Source of the DNA: Gp6-AA40 sp036407095
GTDB lineage: Bacteria; Acidobacteriota; Vicinamibacteria; Vicinamibacterales; UBA2999
Reading direction: 5' to 3'
DNA: 64,000 nt
NCBI GenBank assembly: GCA_036407095.1
Contig: DASWZV010000115.1
Coordinates: forward strand, 281,018-345,017
Numbering within the stretch: position 1 is the stretch's first letter; each line of letters starts with the position of its first letter. This document shows, one piece after another, positions 25,126-35,206 of the stretch. The notes beneath the pieces are model-generated. The model was not told where the DNA came from, searched no databases, and saw only the letters and a list, made by a program, of their open reading frames with translations. The translations under genes were made by a program, and so were the position numbers.

Positions 25126-25350
25126 GTGGGCGAGAGAAAGTCCTTTCTGCTTCGAATCGATGCCGGCGTGCTGGAAGGGGTGCAGCGCTGGGCGAACGAC
25201 GATCTGCGCAGCCTGAACGCGCAGATCGAGTACCTTCTGCGGGATGCGCTTCGCAAAGCCGGCCGGTTTACCCGGAGCCCAGTCGAGGGGGTCGCGCGGG
25301 CCCCGGCCGGCGCTCAGACTACCGAACCTGATCCATCGACCGATACATGA
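25126..25350 (+). CDS. Arc-like ribbon-helix-helix protein
   Basis: 74 residues from GTG 25126. Residues 1-45 follow the ribbon-helix-helix pattern: a short strand KSFLLRIDAGVLEGVQRWA, then DDLRSLNAQIEYLLRDAL, with the conserved SLNAQIE of Arc/CopG helices. The tail is disordered. No toxin gene follows, so an antitoxin role is not supported. Short RHH proteins directly after SPFH genes suggest an autoregulator or partner of the SPFH protein (inference). The methylase gene starts 4 bp after its stop. Confidence 0.75.
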   Translation: MGERKSFLLRIDAGVLEGVQRWANDDLRSLNAQIEYLLRDALRKAGRFTRSPVEGVARAPAGAQTTEPDPSTDT

Positions 25351-25354
25351 TGGC

Positions 25355-26362
25355 GTGCTGATTCCCGTCTCTTCTCACACCCCGGTTCGGCCGCTGCTCA
25401 AGTGGGCCGGCGGCAAGCGACAGCTCCTTCCCGTGCTGGCCGAACACTACCCGTCCCGATTCACGCGATATGTCGAGCCCTTCGTCGGGAGCGGCGCCGT
25501 TTTCTTCGACCTCCTGAACCGCGGACGGCTGGCCGGATGCCGGATCCAGTTGTCGGACGTGAATCCCGATCTGATCGGCTGCTACTGGATGGTGCGGGAT
25601 TGCGCCAACGAAGTGATCCGAGCGTTGAAGGCGCTGGCACGCGAGTATCGTCTCGACGGTCACACCTGCTATTACGCTGTTCGAGATCGCCGTTTCAACG
25701 CGCTCCGGGCGCAGCTCCGACTGACCACACCAGATGAGAAGATCGCCGCGCGCTATACCCCCGATCTCGCTGCGATGTTGATCTTCCTGAACCGGACCGG
25801 ATTCAATGGCTTGTTTCGATTGAATCGGACCGGCGGCTTCAATGTGCCGGCGGGTCGCTACAGCAACCCGCACATCTGCGACGAATCGAACATCCACGCG
25901 GTCGCCGGCGCACTCGCGAGGCCAGGCGTGTCCATCGATCTCGCGCCCTTTCACGATACGCTGGCCGGCGTCGGACGCGGCGATTTCGTGTACTGCGATC
26001 CGCCGTACGCGCCATTGAGCCGCACATCGAGCTTCGCCCACTACACCGCAGGCGGCTTCAGCGCATTCGATCAACGCCGGCTGCAGCAGGCAGTGATTGA
26101 CTCGTGCACGCGCGGCGCGCAGGTCGTCGTCTCCAATTCGAGCGCCGCTGAGATCGTACGCGGGTACTCGTCCGAGGCTGCGCAGAAGGCACGGCTCACC
26201 ATCCGACCCGTGCCCGCACGCCGGTCGATCAACTCGCGTGCATCACTGCGCGGACCTGTGGAGGAACTGATCATCGCGAACGTCCGGGCACGCTCACTCG
26301 ACGATGTAAAGCCACGGATGGCCTACGCGGGGCTCAAGACGAAGAAGCAAAAGACAGCCTAG
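25355..26362 (+). CDS. DNA adenine methylase, Dam-like
   Basis: 335 residues from GTG 25355, the first in-frame start after the preceding stop. It has the Dam-class alpha order: PLLKWAGGKR near the N-terminus (SAM binding), EPFVGSGAVFFDLL, a target-recognition region with FNGLFRLNRTGGFNVPAG, and the catalytic DPPY at 216-219. The recognition sequence is probably GATC-like by family, but this is not testable here. It is somewhat longer than E. coli Dam (278 residues). No endonuclease is adjacent, so it is a solitary methylase likely used for regulation or repair. It may be cotranscribed with the SPFH and RHH genes. Confidence 0.88.
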   Translation: MLIPVSSHTPVRPLLKWAGGKRQLLPVLAEHYPSRFTRYVEPFVGSGAVFFDLLNRGRLAGCRIQLSDVNPDLIGCYWMVRDCANEVIRALKALAREYRLDGHTCYYAVRDRRFNALRAQLRLTTPDEKIAARYTPDLAAMLIFLNRTGFNGLFRLNRTGGFNVPAGRYSNPHICDESNIHAVAGALARPGVSIDLAPFHDTLAGVGRGDFVYCDPPYAPLSRTSSFAHYTAGGFSAFDQRRLQQAVIDSCTRGAQVVVSNSSAAEIVRGYSSEAAQKARLTIRPVPARRSINSRASLRGPVEELIIANVRARSLDDVKPRMAYAGLKTKKQKTA

Positions 26363-26366
26363 GAAT

Positions 26367-26450
26367 TGGTGCCGGGGACAGGAGTCGAACCTGCACGGGT
26401 TGCCCCACTGGCTCCTAAGACCAGCGTGTCTGCCGTTTCACCACCCCGGC
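26367..26450 (-). tRNA. tRNA-Leu (anticodon UAG)
   Basis: On the minus strand an 84-nt cloverleaf including encoded CCA can be drawn. The acceptor stem is GCCGGGG/CCCCGGC. The D-arm contains GGTGGTGAAACGGCAGAC. The anticodon stem CTGGT/GCCAG encloses the loop CTTAGGA, so the anticodon is UAG. There is a 12-nt variable region TGGGGCAACCCG, and T-loop GGTTCGACTCC. It lies antisense between the methylase and trigger factor genes. Confidence 0.95.
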
Positions 26451-26563
26451 ACGCTCCGAGTGTAGTCGATTCGTGATCAATGTGTGCCGGTCGGTGTCAC
26501 AGGCGGCAGTCTGAATACCTACGGACTGGTGGGAAGTCCTGAAGACGCGGTATACCTAGAGAT

Positions 26564-27835
26564 GTGAAGACCGAGCTCACCGACGTCTCAGAAACCCGCA
26601 AGACCATCACGATCGAGATCCCGACCGACGTGGTCGCTGCGGAGATCAATCGTATCGCGAAGGACTACACGAAGCAGGCGCGCATTCCGGGCTTCCGGCC
26701 CGGCAAGGTGCCGACGACGCTCGTCAAGCAGCGGTTCAAGGAGCAGATCCTCCACGACGTGATGCACGGGCTCATCCCCCGCGCGGTGGAGGAGGCGTTG
26801 CAGGAACGCGGCATCGAGCCGGTCGCTACCCCCAACATCAAGGACGTCGCGATCGAAGAGGGGCAGCCGCTCAAATTCACCGCCAACATCGAGACGGTCC
26901 CTCCCTTCGATCCCGGCGACCTCTCCACGCTGCAGGCGACCCGCCTCTCCACCGAAGTCACCGACGATGCCGTGGAGAAGACGCTGCAGCGTCTGCGGGA
27001 GCGCGCGGCGAAGTTCGAGCCGGTGGAAGGACGACCGGCAGCGCTCGGCGACACGGTCGTCGTCGATCTCGAGCGCACCGATGCCGACGGGCAGATCGAC
27101 CGGCACGACAACGTGAGCATCGAGCTCGGATCGCCCGCCAACCCACCGGGCTTCGACGCGGAGCTGATCGATCTCAATGCCGGGGACAGGAAGACCTTTA
27201 CGATTCACTTCCCTCCCGACTACGCGGTCAAGGAGATGGCCGACACCGCCGTGACGTACGCGGCGATCGTGAAGGAGCTCCGGCACAAGGCGCTTCCTGA
27301 TCTCGACGACGAGTTCGCCAAGGATCTGGGCGCAGACTTCGATTCGCTGGAGGCGCTGAAGGAACGGGTGCGGGCCGACATCAAGGAGGAAAACGAAAGC
27401 AATGCCACCCGTCAAGTGCGGAGCGACGTATTGAAGCAGCTCTCCGAACGGGTCACCTTCGAGCTGCCCGCCTCGCTCGTCGAGCGCGAAATCGACCGCC
27501 GGCTCGAAGAGTTCGCTCGGCAGCTGATGCAGCAGAGTGTCGACCCTCGTACGGCCGGCATCGACTGGGCCCAGTTCCGCGAGGCCCAACGCGAGCCGGC
27601 GCAGGCGTCGGTGGCCAGCGCGATCGCCCTGGATGAAATCGCACGGCGTGAGCAGTTGAGCGTCCCGGCCGAAGACATCGACCGCGAGATCGAGCGATTC
27701 GCCGCGCAAGCGGGGCGCACACCAGCCGCGGTCCGTGCACAACTCGAGAAGGAAGGCGGGATCGCGCGCCTGCTCACCGGTCTCCGTCGGGAGAAGGCGG
27801 TTGACTTGGCCCTCTCGCGTGCTAGGATTCTTTAA
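26564..27835 (+). CDS. tig: Trigger factor (ribosome-associated chaperone)
   Basis: 423 residues from GTG 26564. The N-terminal ribosome-binding domain carries the signature GFRPGKVP (about residues 45-52). A central FKBP-like prolyl isomerase domain follows (DTVVVDLERTDADG, then the strand and loop region), and the C-terminal helical arms run from about residue 255. The length is typical. It heads the tig-clpP-clpX-lon block, a conserved operon order for folding and degradation of new proteins. TATACCT at 26551-26557 lies only 6 bases before the start codon, which could mean a very short leader. No clear Shine-Dalgarno is visible. Confidence 0.96.
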   Translation: MKTELTDVSETRKTITIEIPTDVVAAEINRIAKDYTKQARIPGFRPGKVPTTLVKQRFKEQILHDVMHGLIPRAVEEALQERGIEPVATPNIKDVAIEEGQPLKFTANIETVPPFDPGDLSTLQATRLSTEVTDDAVEKTLQRLRERAAKFEPVEGRPAALGDTVVVDLERTDADGQIDRHDNVSIELGSPANPPGFDAELIDLNAGDRKTFTIHFPPDYAVKEMADTAVTYAAIVKELRHKALPDLDDEFAKDLGADFDSLEALKERVRADIKEENESNATRQVRSDVLKQLSERVTFELPASLVEREIDRRLEEFARQLMQQSVDPRTAGIDWAQFREAQREPAQASVASAIALDEIARREQLSVPAEDIDREIERFAAQAGRTPAAVRAQLEKEGGIARLLTGLRREKAVDLALSRARIL

Positions 27836-27856
27836 CCGCCGCCATACTCCTTACCA

Positions 27857-28453
27857 ATGAACCACGCCCAGCTTGTGCCGATGGTGGTCGAGCAGACCAA
27901 CCGCGGCGAACGCGCTTACGACATCTTCTCGCGGCTGTTGAAGGACAGCATCATCTTCATCGGCACGCCGATCGATGACGCCATCGCGAACCTGGCGATC
28001 GCCCAGATGCTCTTTCTCGAGGCCGAAGACCCGGACAAGGACATCCAGTTGTATATCAACAGTCCAGGCGGGTCGATTACCGCCGGGTTGGCGATTTACG
28101 ACACGATGCAGTTCATCAAGCCCGACGTCCAGACCATCTGCATCGGGCAGGCAGCGTCAATGGCCGCGGTGCTGCTGGCGGGGGGCGCCAAGGGCAAGCG
28201 GTACTCCCTGCCCAACGCGCGCATCGTGATTCACCAGCCCCTGATGCAGGGACTGGCCGGCCAGGCCACCGACATCGATATTCATGCACGCGAAATCCTG
28301 CGCATGCGCGAGCGGCTCAACGAAATTCTCGTGCAGCATACAGGTCAGCAATTCAAGCGCATTCAGGAGGATACTGAGCGCGACTACATCATGTCGGCCG
28401 ATCAGGGAAAGGATTACGGGATAATCGATGACGTCATCCGGAAACGGGTGTAG
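27857..28453 (+). CDS. clpP: ATP-dependent Clp protease proteolytic subunit
   Basis: 198 residues. The catalytic triad is visible: Ser101 in GQAASMAAVLL, His126 in NARIVIHQP and an aspartate in EDTERD (about 172). The start MNHAQLVPMVVEQTNRGERAYDI is the standard mature N-terminus with a short propeptide. It assembles into a double heptamer that degrades proteins unfolded by ClpX, encoded 143 bp downstream. It follows tig by 21 bp. Confidence 0.97.
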   Translation: MNHAQLVPMVVEQTNRGERAYDIFSRLLKDSIIFIGTPIDDAIANLAIAQMLFLEAEDPDKDIQLYINSPGGSITAGLAIYDTMQFIKPDVQTICIGQAASMAAVLLAGGAKGKRYSLPNARIVIHQPLMQGLAGQATDIDIHAREILRMRERLNEILVQHTGQQFKRIQEDTERDYIMSADQGKDYGIIDDVIRKRV

Positions 28454-28471
28454 TATCCTCGAAGTGGCCCT

Positions 28472-28516
28472 GGAGTACGGGCCCCGGCGTCCTCTGGGCC
28501 GGGGATGTGGCCTCCC
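28472..28516 (+). terminator. GC-rich hairpin in the clpP-clpX gap
   Basis: CCCCGGC (28482-28488) pairs with GCCGGGG (28498-28504), with an outer GGAG/CTCC extension. There is no following U-tract, so it is not a canonical intrinsic terminator. It may be an RNA processing or attenuation hairpin separating clpP and clpX expression. The remaining 80 bases to the clpX start show no clear ribosome-binding site. Confidence 0.4.
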
Positions 28517-28596
28517 CTAGCCTCCAGCCGGATTGAGGCCGAAACACCACTCAAGCACCAAAGACCCGAGCGACCGGAGTCAACAGCCCAACACCC

Positions 28597-29844
28597 ATGG
28601 TCAAGAAGAACGGCGAGACCGAGATTCTTCGCTGCTCGTTCTGCAACAAAGACCAGAACGACGTTCGCAAGCTGATTGCGGGCCCGACGGTCTTCATCTG
28701 CGACGAGTGCGTTGAAGTCTGCAACGACATCATTGCGGACGACAATCGCTTCGAGAATCGCGGCGTCCGGTCGGCGCTTCCTTCCCCGCCCGAGATCAAG
28801 AAGTTCCTCGACGAGTACGTCATCGGCCAGGAACGGACGAAGAAGAAGCTGGCGGTCGCGGTCTACAACCACTACAAGCGGATCGAGATCCAGAAGCAGC
28901 CGCGCAGCCGCAACGACGTCGAGCTGACGAAGTCGAACATCCTGCTGATCGGTCCGACCGGCACCGGCAAGACGCTGCTCGCGCAGACGCTGGCCAAGCT
29001 GCTTTCGGTCCCCTTCACCATCGTCGACGCCACCACGCTCACTGAAGCGGGGTATGTGGGCGAGGATGTCGAGAACATCATCCTCAAGCTCCTGCAGGCG
29101 GCTGGCGGCGACATCGAGAAGTGCCAGCAGGGCATCATCTACATCGACGAAGTCGACAAGATCTGCCGGAAGGACGAAAACCCCTCGATTACCCGTGACG
29201 TCTCGGGCGAGGGCGTGCAGCAGGCCCTGCTCAAGATCCTCGAGGGCACAGTGGCCAACGTGCCGCCGCAGGGCGGGCGCAAGCACCCGCACCAGGAGTT
29301 CTTCCAGATCGACACGACCAACATCCTCTTCATCTGCGGAGGCGCGTTCGTCGGCCTCGACAAGACCATCGATCGTCGCGTCGGCAAGAAGACGCTCGGC
29401 TTCAAGGCCGACGTCAAGTCCGTTCAGAAACGCGAAATCGGCTCGACGCTCGAGGCTGTGGAGCCCGAAGATCTGATCAAGTACGGGCTCATCCCGGAGT
29501 TCGTCGGCCGTCTGCCCGTCGTCGGCACGCTGCACGAGCTCGATAAGCCGGCGCTCGTTCAGATCCTGACGCAACCGCGCAATGCGATCACGCGTCAGTA
29601 CCAGAAACTGTTCGAGTACGAGAACGTCAAGCTTCGCTTCACCGACGATGCCCTCGAAGCGATTGCCGAGTCGGCATTGTCACGGAAGATCGGCGCCCGC
29701 GGTCTGAGGATGATCATCGAGGATCTGATGCTCGATCTCATGTACTCGGTGCCGGGTCAGAAGAAGCTTCGTGAAGTCCTGGTCACGCGCGACATCGTCG
29801 AGGCGAAGGACAAGTCGATTACCCTGATCGAAAAAGCCGGTTAG
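28597..29844 (+). CDS. clpX: ATP-dependent Clp protease ATP-binding subunit ClpX
   Basis: 415 residues. The N-terminal zinc-binding domain has Cys13, Cys16, Cys35 and Cys38 (CSFC, CDEC). AAA+ elements are Walker A GPTGTGKT at 119-126, Walker B IIYIDEVDKI and the pore-type stretch around EAGYVGEDVE. The ClpP-binding loop IGF is present as a variant inside the C-terminal part of the large domain. ClpX unfolds tagged substrates and feeds them to ClpP. Length and order match the family closely. Confidence 0.97.
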   Translation: MVKKNGETEILRCSFCNKDQNDVRKLIAGPTVFICDECVEVCNDIIADDNRFENRGVRSALPSPPEIKKFLDEYVIGQERTKKKLAVAVYNHYKRIEIQKQPRSRNDVELTKSNILLIGPTGTGKTLLAQTLAKLLSVPFTIVDATTLTEAGYVGEDVENIILKLLQAAGGDIEKCQQGIIYIDEVDKICRKDENPSITRDVSGEGVQQALLKILEGTVANVPPQGGRKHPHQEFFQIDTTNILFICGGAFVGLDKTIDRRVGKKTLGFKADVKSVQKREIGSTLEAVEPEDLIKYGLIPEFVGRLPVVGTLHELDKPALVQILTQPRNAITRQYQKLFEYENVKLRFTDDALEAIAESALSRKIGARGLRMIIEDLMLDLMYSVPGQKKLREVLVTRDIVEAKDKSITLIEKAG

Positions 29845-29945
29845 GGGCAGAGGTCAGGGGTCAGGGCCAGCGCCGTCTAGGCTATAGTTATGTGAGGGCC
29901 GCACTGCTCCTGCCTCCTAATCTCATATCCCCTTCAAGGACCTGA
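29845..29945 (+). promoter_or_regulatory. Intergenic region with candidate lon promoter
   Basis: Just after clpX there are GAGGTCAGGGGTCAGGG words. TATAGT at 29883-29888 fits a -10 element, though no good -35 is seen. AAGGA at 29936-29940 precedes the lon ATG by 5 bases and is the likely ribosome-binding site. Confidence 0.4.
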
Positions 29946-32336
<2,391 letters not shown>

Positions 32337-32339
32337 AGA

Positions 32340-32430
32340 GAGGCGCCCGGGGCCCAGGCCCACAGGCCTCAGGACTGGGTGAGGCCTCAGGCCTGAACCT
32401 CCTGAGGCCCGAGGCTTGAGCCCTGAGCCC
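32340..32430. repeat. GGCCTCAGG-word repeat between lon and engB
   Basis: Words GGCCTCAGG, CCTGAGGCC, GGCTTGAGCCC and CTGAGCCC repeat in both orientations, in the same vocabulary as 13921-14010. The repeat fills the entire lon-engB gap and supplies the only in-frame start-like codon (CTG 32423) for engB. Confidence 0.55.
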
Positions 32431-33040
32431 TGTTGTTGCGGAATTCGTTACGAGTGCGGCAAGCGCGAAAGATTTTCCGCGCGACGGGCTTCCCGAGGTC
32501 GCCCTGGTAGGTCGATCCAACGTCGGCAAATCGAGCTTGATTAACGCTCTTGTGAAGCGCCAGGTCGCGCGCACCAGTGCAGCGCCGGGCAAAACGCGGC
32601 TCGCCAACGTCTATCGCGTGCAGCGGGGATCGATGCCACCGCACTACCTGGTGGATCTTCCCGGATATGGATACGCGCGAGCTCCTCACGGGAGCTCGGG
32701 CCAGACGGCCCGCGACGCGGCGGCGCGCGAGTTCGAGTCGCTCGTGGACGCGTACTTCAGACGACCGGGCCCGCGAGGGGTTCTGTTGCTCGTCGATGCG
32801 CGGCACCCTGGACTCGAGTCGGACATGGAGGCTGCGCACTGGCTGCGGTCGCGGCCCTGTGCGCTCGGCATCGTGGGAACCAAAGTGGACAAGCTGACAC
32901 GCGCCGAACGGGCGCGTCACGTTCGTGAACTGAAAACGTTGTTTGATGTGCCTGTGGCGCTGGTTTCGGCGCGCACCGGCGAAGGACTGGATGACCTGTG
33001 GAAGATGATCGCAAGCCTGCCAAGACCAACGGCGGCGTAG
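32423..33040 (+). CDS. engB: Ribosome biogenesis GTPase EngB/YsxC, non-canonical start
   Basis: About 205 residues if translated from CTG 32423. The family N-terminus (VVAEFVTSAASAKDFPRDGL) is present in frame, but between the in-frame stop TGA 32417-32419 and TTG 32537 there is no ATG, GTG or TTG. TTG 32537 lies inside G1 and would cut off the P-loop, so it cannot be the functional start. G1 is GRSNVGKS, G3 is DLPGYGYA and G4 is TKVD. The GTPase is needed for large-subunit ribosome assembly. The last 43 bp overlap rho. Either CTG is used or a recent change, perhaps the upstream repeat, replaced the original start. Confidence 0.88.
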   Translation: MSPVVAEFVTSAASAKDFPRDGLPEVALVGRSNVGKSSLINALVKRQVARTSAAPGKTRLANVYRVQRGSMPPHYLVDLPGYGYARAPHGSSGQTARDAAAREFESLVDAYFRRPGPRGVLLLVDARHPGLESDMEAAHWLRSRPCALGIVGTKVDKLTRAERARHVRELKTLFDVPVALVSARTGEGLDDLWKMIASLPRPTAA

Positions 33041-34407
33041 GCACTGCAACCGCCGCCCCACCTGACAAGGGCGACAAGGAACGCACCGCGCAGAACGGTG
33101 CCCCCGCGCCGAATCCCGCCGCTCCAACTCAGGCCGCTCCCGCACAAACGATTTCGCTCTCGGCGATGAAGGAGATGAACATCTCCGCGCTCACCAAGAT
33201 CGCCAAGGAGCTCGATATTGCCGGCGCGACCGGCATGCGCAAGCAGGAGCTGATCTTCGAGATCCTCCGCGTGCGTGCCGAGAAGAGCGGCAATGTCTTC
33301 TCGGAAGGTGTGCTCGAGACGCTGCCCGACGGCTTCGGGTTCCTCCGCGCACCCGATTACAACTACCTGCCCGGGCCCGACGACATCTACGTGTCGCCCT
33401 CGCAGATCCGCAAGTTCGATCTGCACACCGGCGACACGGTGTCCGGGGTCATTCGGCCCCCGAAGGATGGCGAGCGCTACTTCGCCCTGATCAAGGTCGA
33501 GGCGATCAACTTCGAGCCGCCCGAGAAGACGAAGGAGAAGATTTTCTTCGAGAACCTCACGCCGCTCTATCCGGCACAGAAGGTCAGTCTCGAGACCGAG
33601 CCCGAGAACCTCTCGGGACGGGTGATGGACCTGCTCACGCCGCTCGGCAAGGGGCAGCGCGGTCTCATCGTCGCGCCGCCGCGCACCGGCAAGACGATGC
33701 TGCTGCAGAGCATCGCCAACAGCATCACCAGGAACCATCCCGAGGTGTATCTGATCGTGCTCCTCATCGACGAGCGGCCGGAGGAAGTCACCGACATGCA
33801 GCGCTCGGTCCGCGGCGAGGTCATCTCGTCGACGTTCGACGAGCCGGCGCAGCGCCACGTGCAGGTGGCGGAGATGGTCATCGAGAAGGCCAAGCGCCTG
33901 GTCGAGCACAAGAAGGACGTCGTCATCCTGCTCGACTCGATCACGCGTCTCGCGCGCGCCTACAACACGATCGTCCCGGCGTCAGGCAAGGTGCTCTCGG
34001 GCGGCGTCGACAGCAACGCCCTGCAGCGGCCGAAGCGGTTCTTCGGGGCCGCCCGCAACATCGAAGAAGGCGGCTCGCTCACAATCGTCGCCACGGCGCT
34101 CGTCGATACCGGGTCGCGGATGGACGAAGTGATCTTCGAAGAGTTCAAGGGCACCGGCAATTCCGAAATCCATCTCGATCGCAAGCTGACCGACCGTCGC
34201 GTGTTCCCCTCGATCGACATCACCAAGAGCGGCACGCGCAAAGAGGAGCTCCTGCTGCCGAAGGAAGAACTCAATCGCGTGTGGGTCCTTCGTAAGGTGT
34301 TGACGCCGCTATCGCCCAGCGAAGCGATGGAGCTGCTCCTGTCGAAGATGAGCAAGACCAAGACGAACGCCGAGTTCCTGGCGGCAATGGCGGCAGGCAA
34401 GAGCTGA
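32998..34407 (+). CDS. rho: Transcription termination factor Rho
   Basis: 469 residues from GTG 32998, overlapping engB by 43 bp. A low-complexity Ala/Pro/Thr region (about 1-50) precedes the N-terminal helical domain (MKEMNISALTKIAKELDI) and the RNA-binding OSB fold (GFGFLRAPDYNYLPGPDDIYV). The ATPase core has Walker A PPRTGKT (about 226-232) and LLIDERPEEVTDM. The C-terminal Q- and R-loops are intact (SGGVDSNALQRPKRFFGAAR). The extra N-terminal linker makes it about 50 residues longer than the E. coli protein, as in several other phyla. Confidence 0.97.
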   Translation: MEDDRKPAKTNGGVGTATAAPPDKGDKERTAQNGAPAPNPAAPTQAAPAQTISLSAMKEMNISALTKIAKELDIAGATGMRKQELIFEILRVRAEKSGNVFSEGVLETLPDGFGFLRAPDYNYLPGPDDIYVSPSQIRKFDLHTGDTVSGVIRPPKDGERYFALIKVEAINFEPPEKTKEKIFFENLTPLYPAQKVSLETEPENLSGRVMDLLTPLGKGQRGLIVAPPRTGKTMLLQSIANSITRNHPEVYLIVLLIDERPEEVTDMQRSVRGEVISSTFDEPAQRHVQVAEMVIEKAKRLVEHKKDVVILLDSITRLARAYNTIVPASGKVLSGGVDSNALQRPKRFFGAARNIEEGGSLTIVATALVDTGSRMDEVIFEEFKGTGNSEIHLDRKLTDRRVFPSIDITKSGTRKEELLLPKEELNRVWVLRKVLTPLSPSEAMELLLSKMSKTKTNAEFLAAMAAGKS

Positions 34408-35159
34408 TGGCGTCGGCGGCGGAGTCTCCTGCTCCAGCCATCGCCAGAAAGCACGGCGTCCGAACGGCACTTCAGTCGCCACTGTTGTCGGTCGTCATGC
34501 CCGTCTATAACGAACGGGCGACGATCGACGAGATCGTGCCCCGGGTTCTCGCGGTGCCGATGCGCATCGAGCTCGTCGTCGTGGACGACTGCTCGAAGGA
34601 CGGCACCCGCGAACGGCTCCAGGAGCTGCAGCGGGAACACCGCTTCACGCTGCTCCTGCAGGAGCACAATCAAGGCAAGGGCGCGGCGCTGCGCCGCGGC
34701 TTCGCGGCCGTGACCGGCGACATCGTCGCCGTCCAGGATGCCGACCTCGAATACTCGCCCGAGGAATTTCCCCAGCTTGCCGAGTTGATCGTCGAGGGGC
34801 GCGCCGACGTCGTGTACGGGTCGCGCTTTCTGGGCCCGCACCGCGTGTTCCTGTTCACGCACTATCTGGGTAACCGGGTCCTCACGCTGCTCACCAACGT
34901 GCTCTACAACACGATGCTGACCGACATGGAGACCTGCTACAAGGTGATGCGCCGCGAGGTGCTGCAGGGACTCGACCTGCGGTCCAACGGCTTCGGCATC
35001 GAGCCGGAAATCACCGCGAAGATCTTCAAACGCGGCTACCGCGTATACGAAGTGCCGATTACCTACGACGGCCGCAGCTACGAAGAGGGCAAGAAGATCG
35101 GCTGGAAGGACGGCGTCGTCGCGCTGTGGGTGCTGTTGAAGCATCGGTTCGGTTCGTAG
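34407..35159 (+). CDS. Glycosyltransferase family 2, dolichol-phosphate-mannose-synthase-like
   Basis: 250 residues; the ATG at 34407 overlaps the rho stop by one base. The GT-A core starts at LLSVVMPVYNERATIDEIV, with the metal motif in VQDADLEYSPEEF. The GxxxCYKV-type segment MLTDMETCYKVMRREV and the EPEITAKI helix fit the polyprenyl-phosphate hexose transferase branch. It has no C-terminal membrane pair, so it is a soluble or peripheral DPM1-type enzyme. The downstream O-antigen-ligase-like gene suggests a shared cell-surface glycan role. Confidence 0.88.
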   Translation: MASAAESPAPAIARKHGVRTALQSPLLSVVMPVYNERATIDEIVPRVLAVPMRIELVVVDDCSKDGTRERLQELQREHRFTLLLQEHNQGKGAALRRGFAAVTGDIVAVQDADLEYSPEEFPQLAELIVEGRADVVYGSRFLGPHRVFLFTHYLGNRVLTLLTNVLYNTMLTDMETCYKVMRREVLQGLDLRSNGFGIEPEITAKIFKRGYRVYEVPITYDGRSYEEGKKIGWKDGVVALWVLLKHRFGS

Positions 35160-35168
35160 CGCAGAACA

Positions 35169-35203
35169 CCGGGTCTACGAAGCACGACCCGGCCTACACT
35201 GTC
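35169..35203. repeat. Half copy of the CTACACTG composite repeat
   Basis: Perfect 7-bp stem CCGGGTC (35169-35175) / GACCCGG (35186-35192), followed by CCTACACTGTC. It matches the left third of the full copies at 7605-7695 and 53115-53206. It lies between the GT2 stop and the GTG start of the ligase-like gene. Confidence 0.6.
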
Positions 35204-35206
35204 CTC

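Noticed and set aside
25264..25290. CCGGAGCCCAGTCGAGGG in the ribbon-helix-helix gene resembles the TTCGACTTCGCTCAGG element
   Set aside because: Only 13 of 18 positions match, with no flanking hairpin, so chance is a fair explanation.
25126..25350. Antitoxin of a toxin-antitoxin pair
   Set aside because: The neighbours are SPFH and a DNA methylase. No small toxin gene is adjacent on either side.
25355..26362. Restriction-modification system
   Set aside because: Only the methylase is present. No endonuclease or specificity subunit is encoded nearby.
28472..28516. Rho-independent terminator after clpP
   Set aside because: The stem is good, but no uridine tract follows, so it is listed only as a hairpin of uncertain role.
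32537..33040. TTG 32537 as the engB start
   Set aside because: It lies inside the G1 motif GRSNVGKS and would remove the P-loop and the conserved N-terminus.
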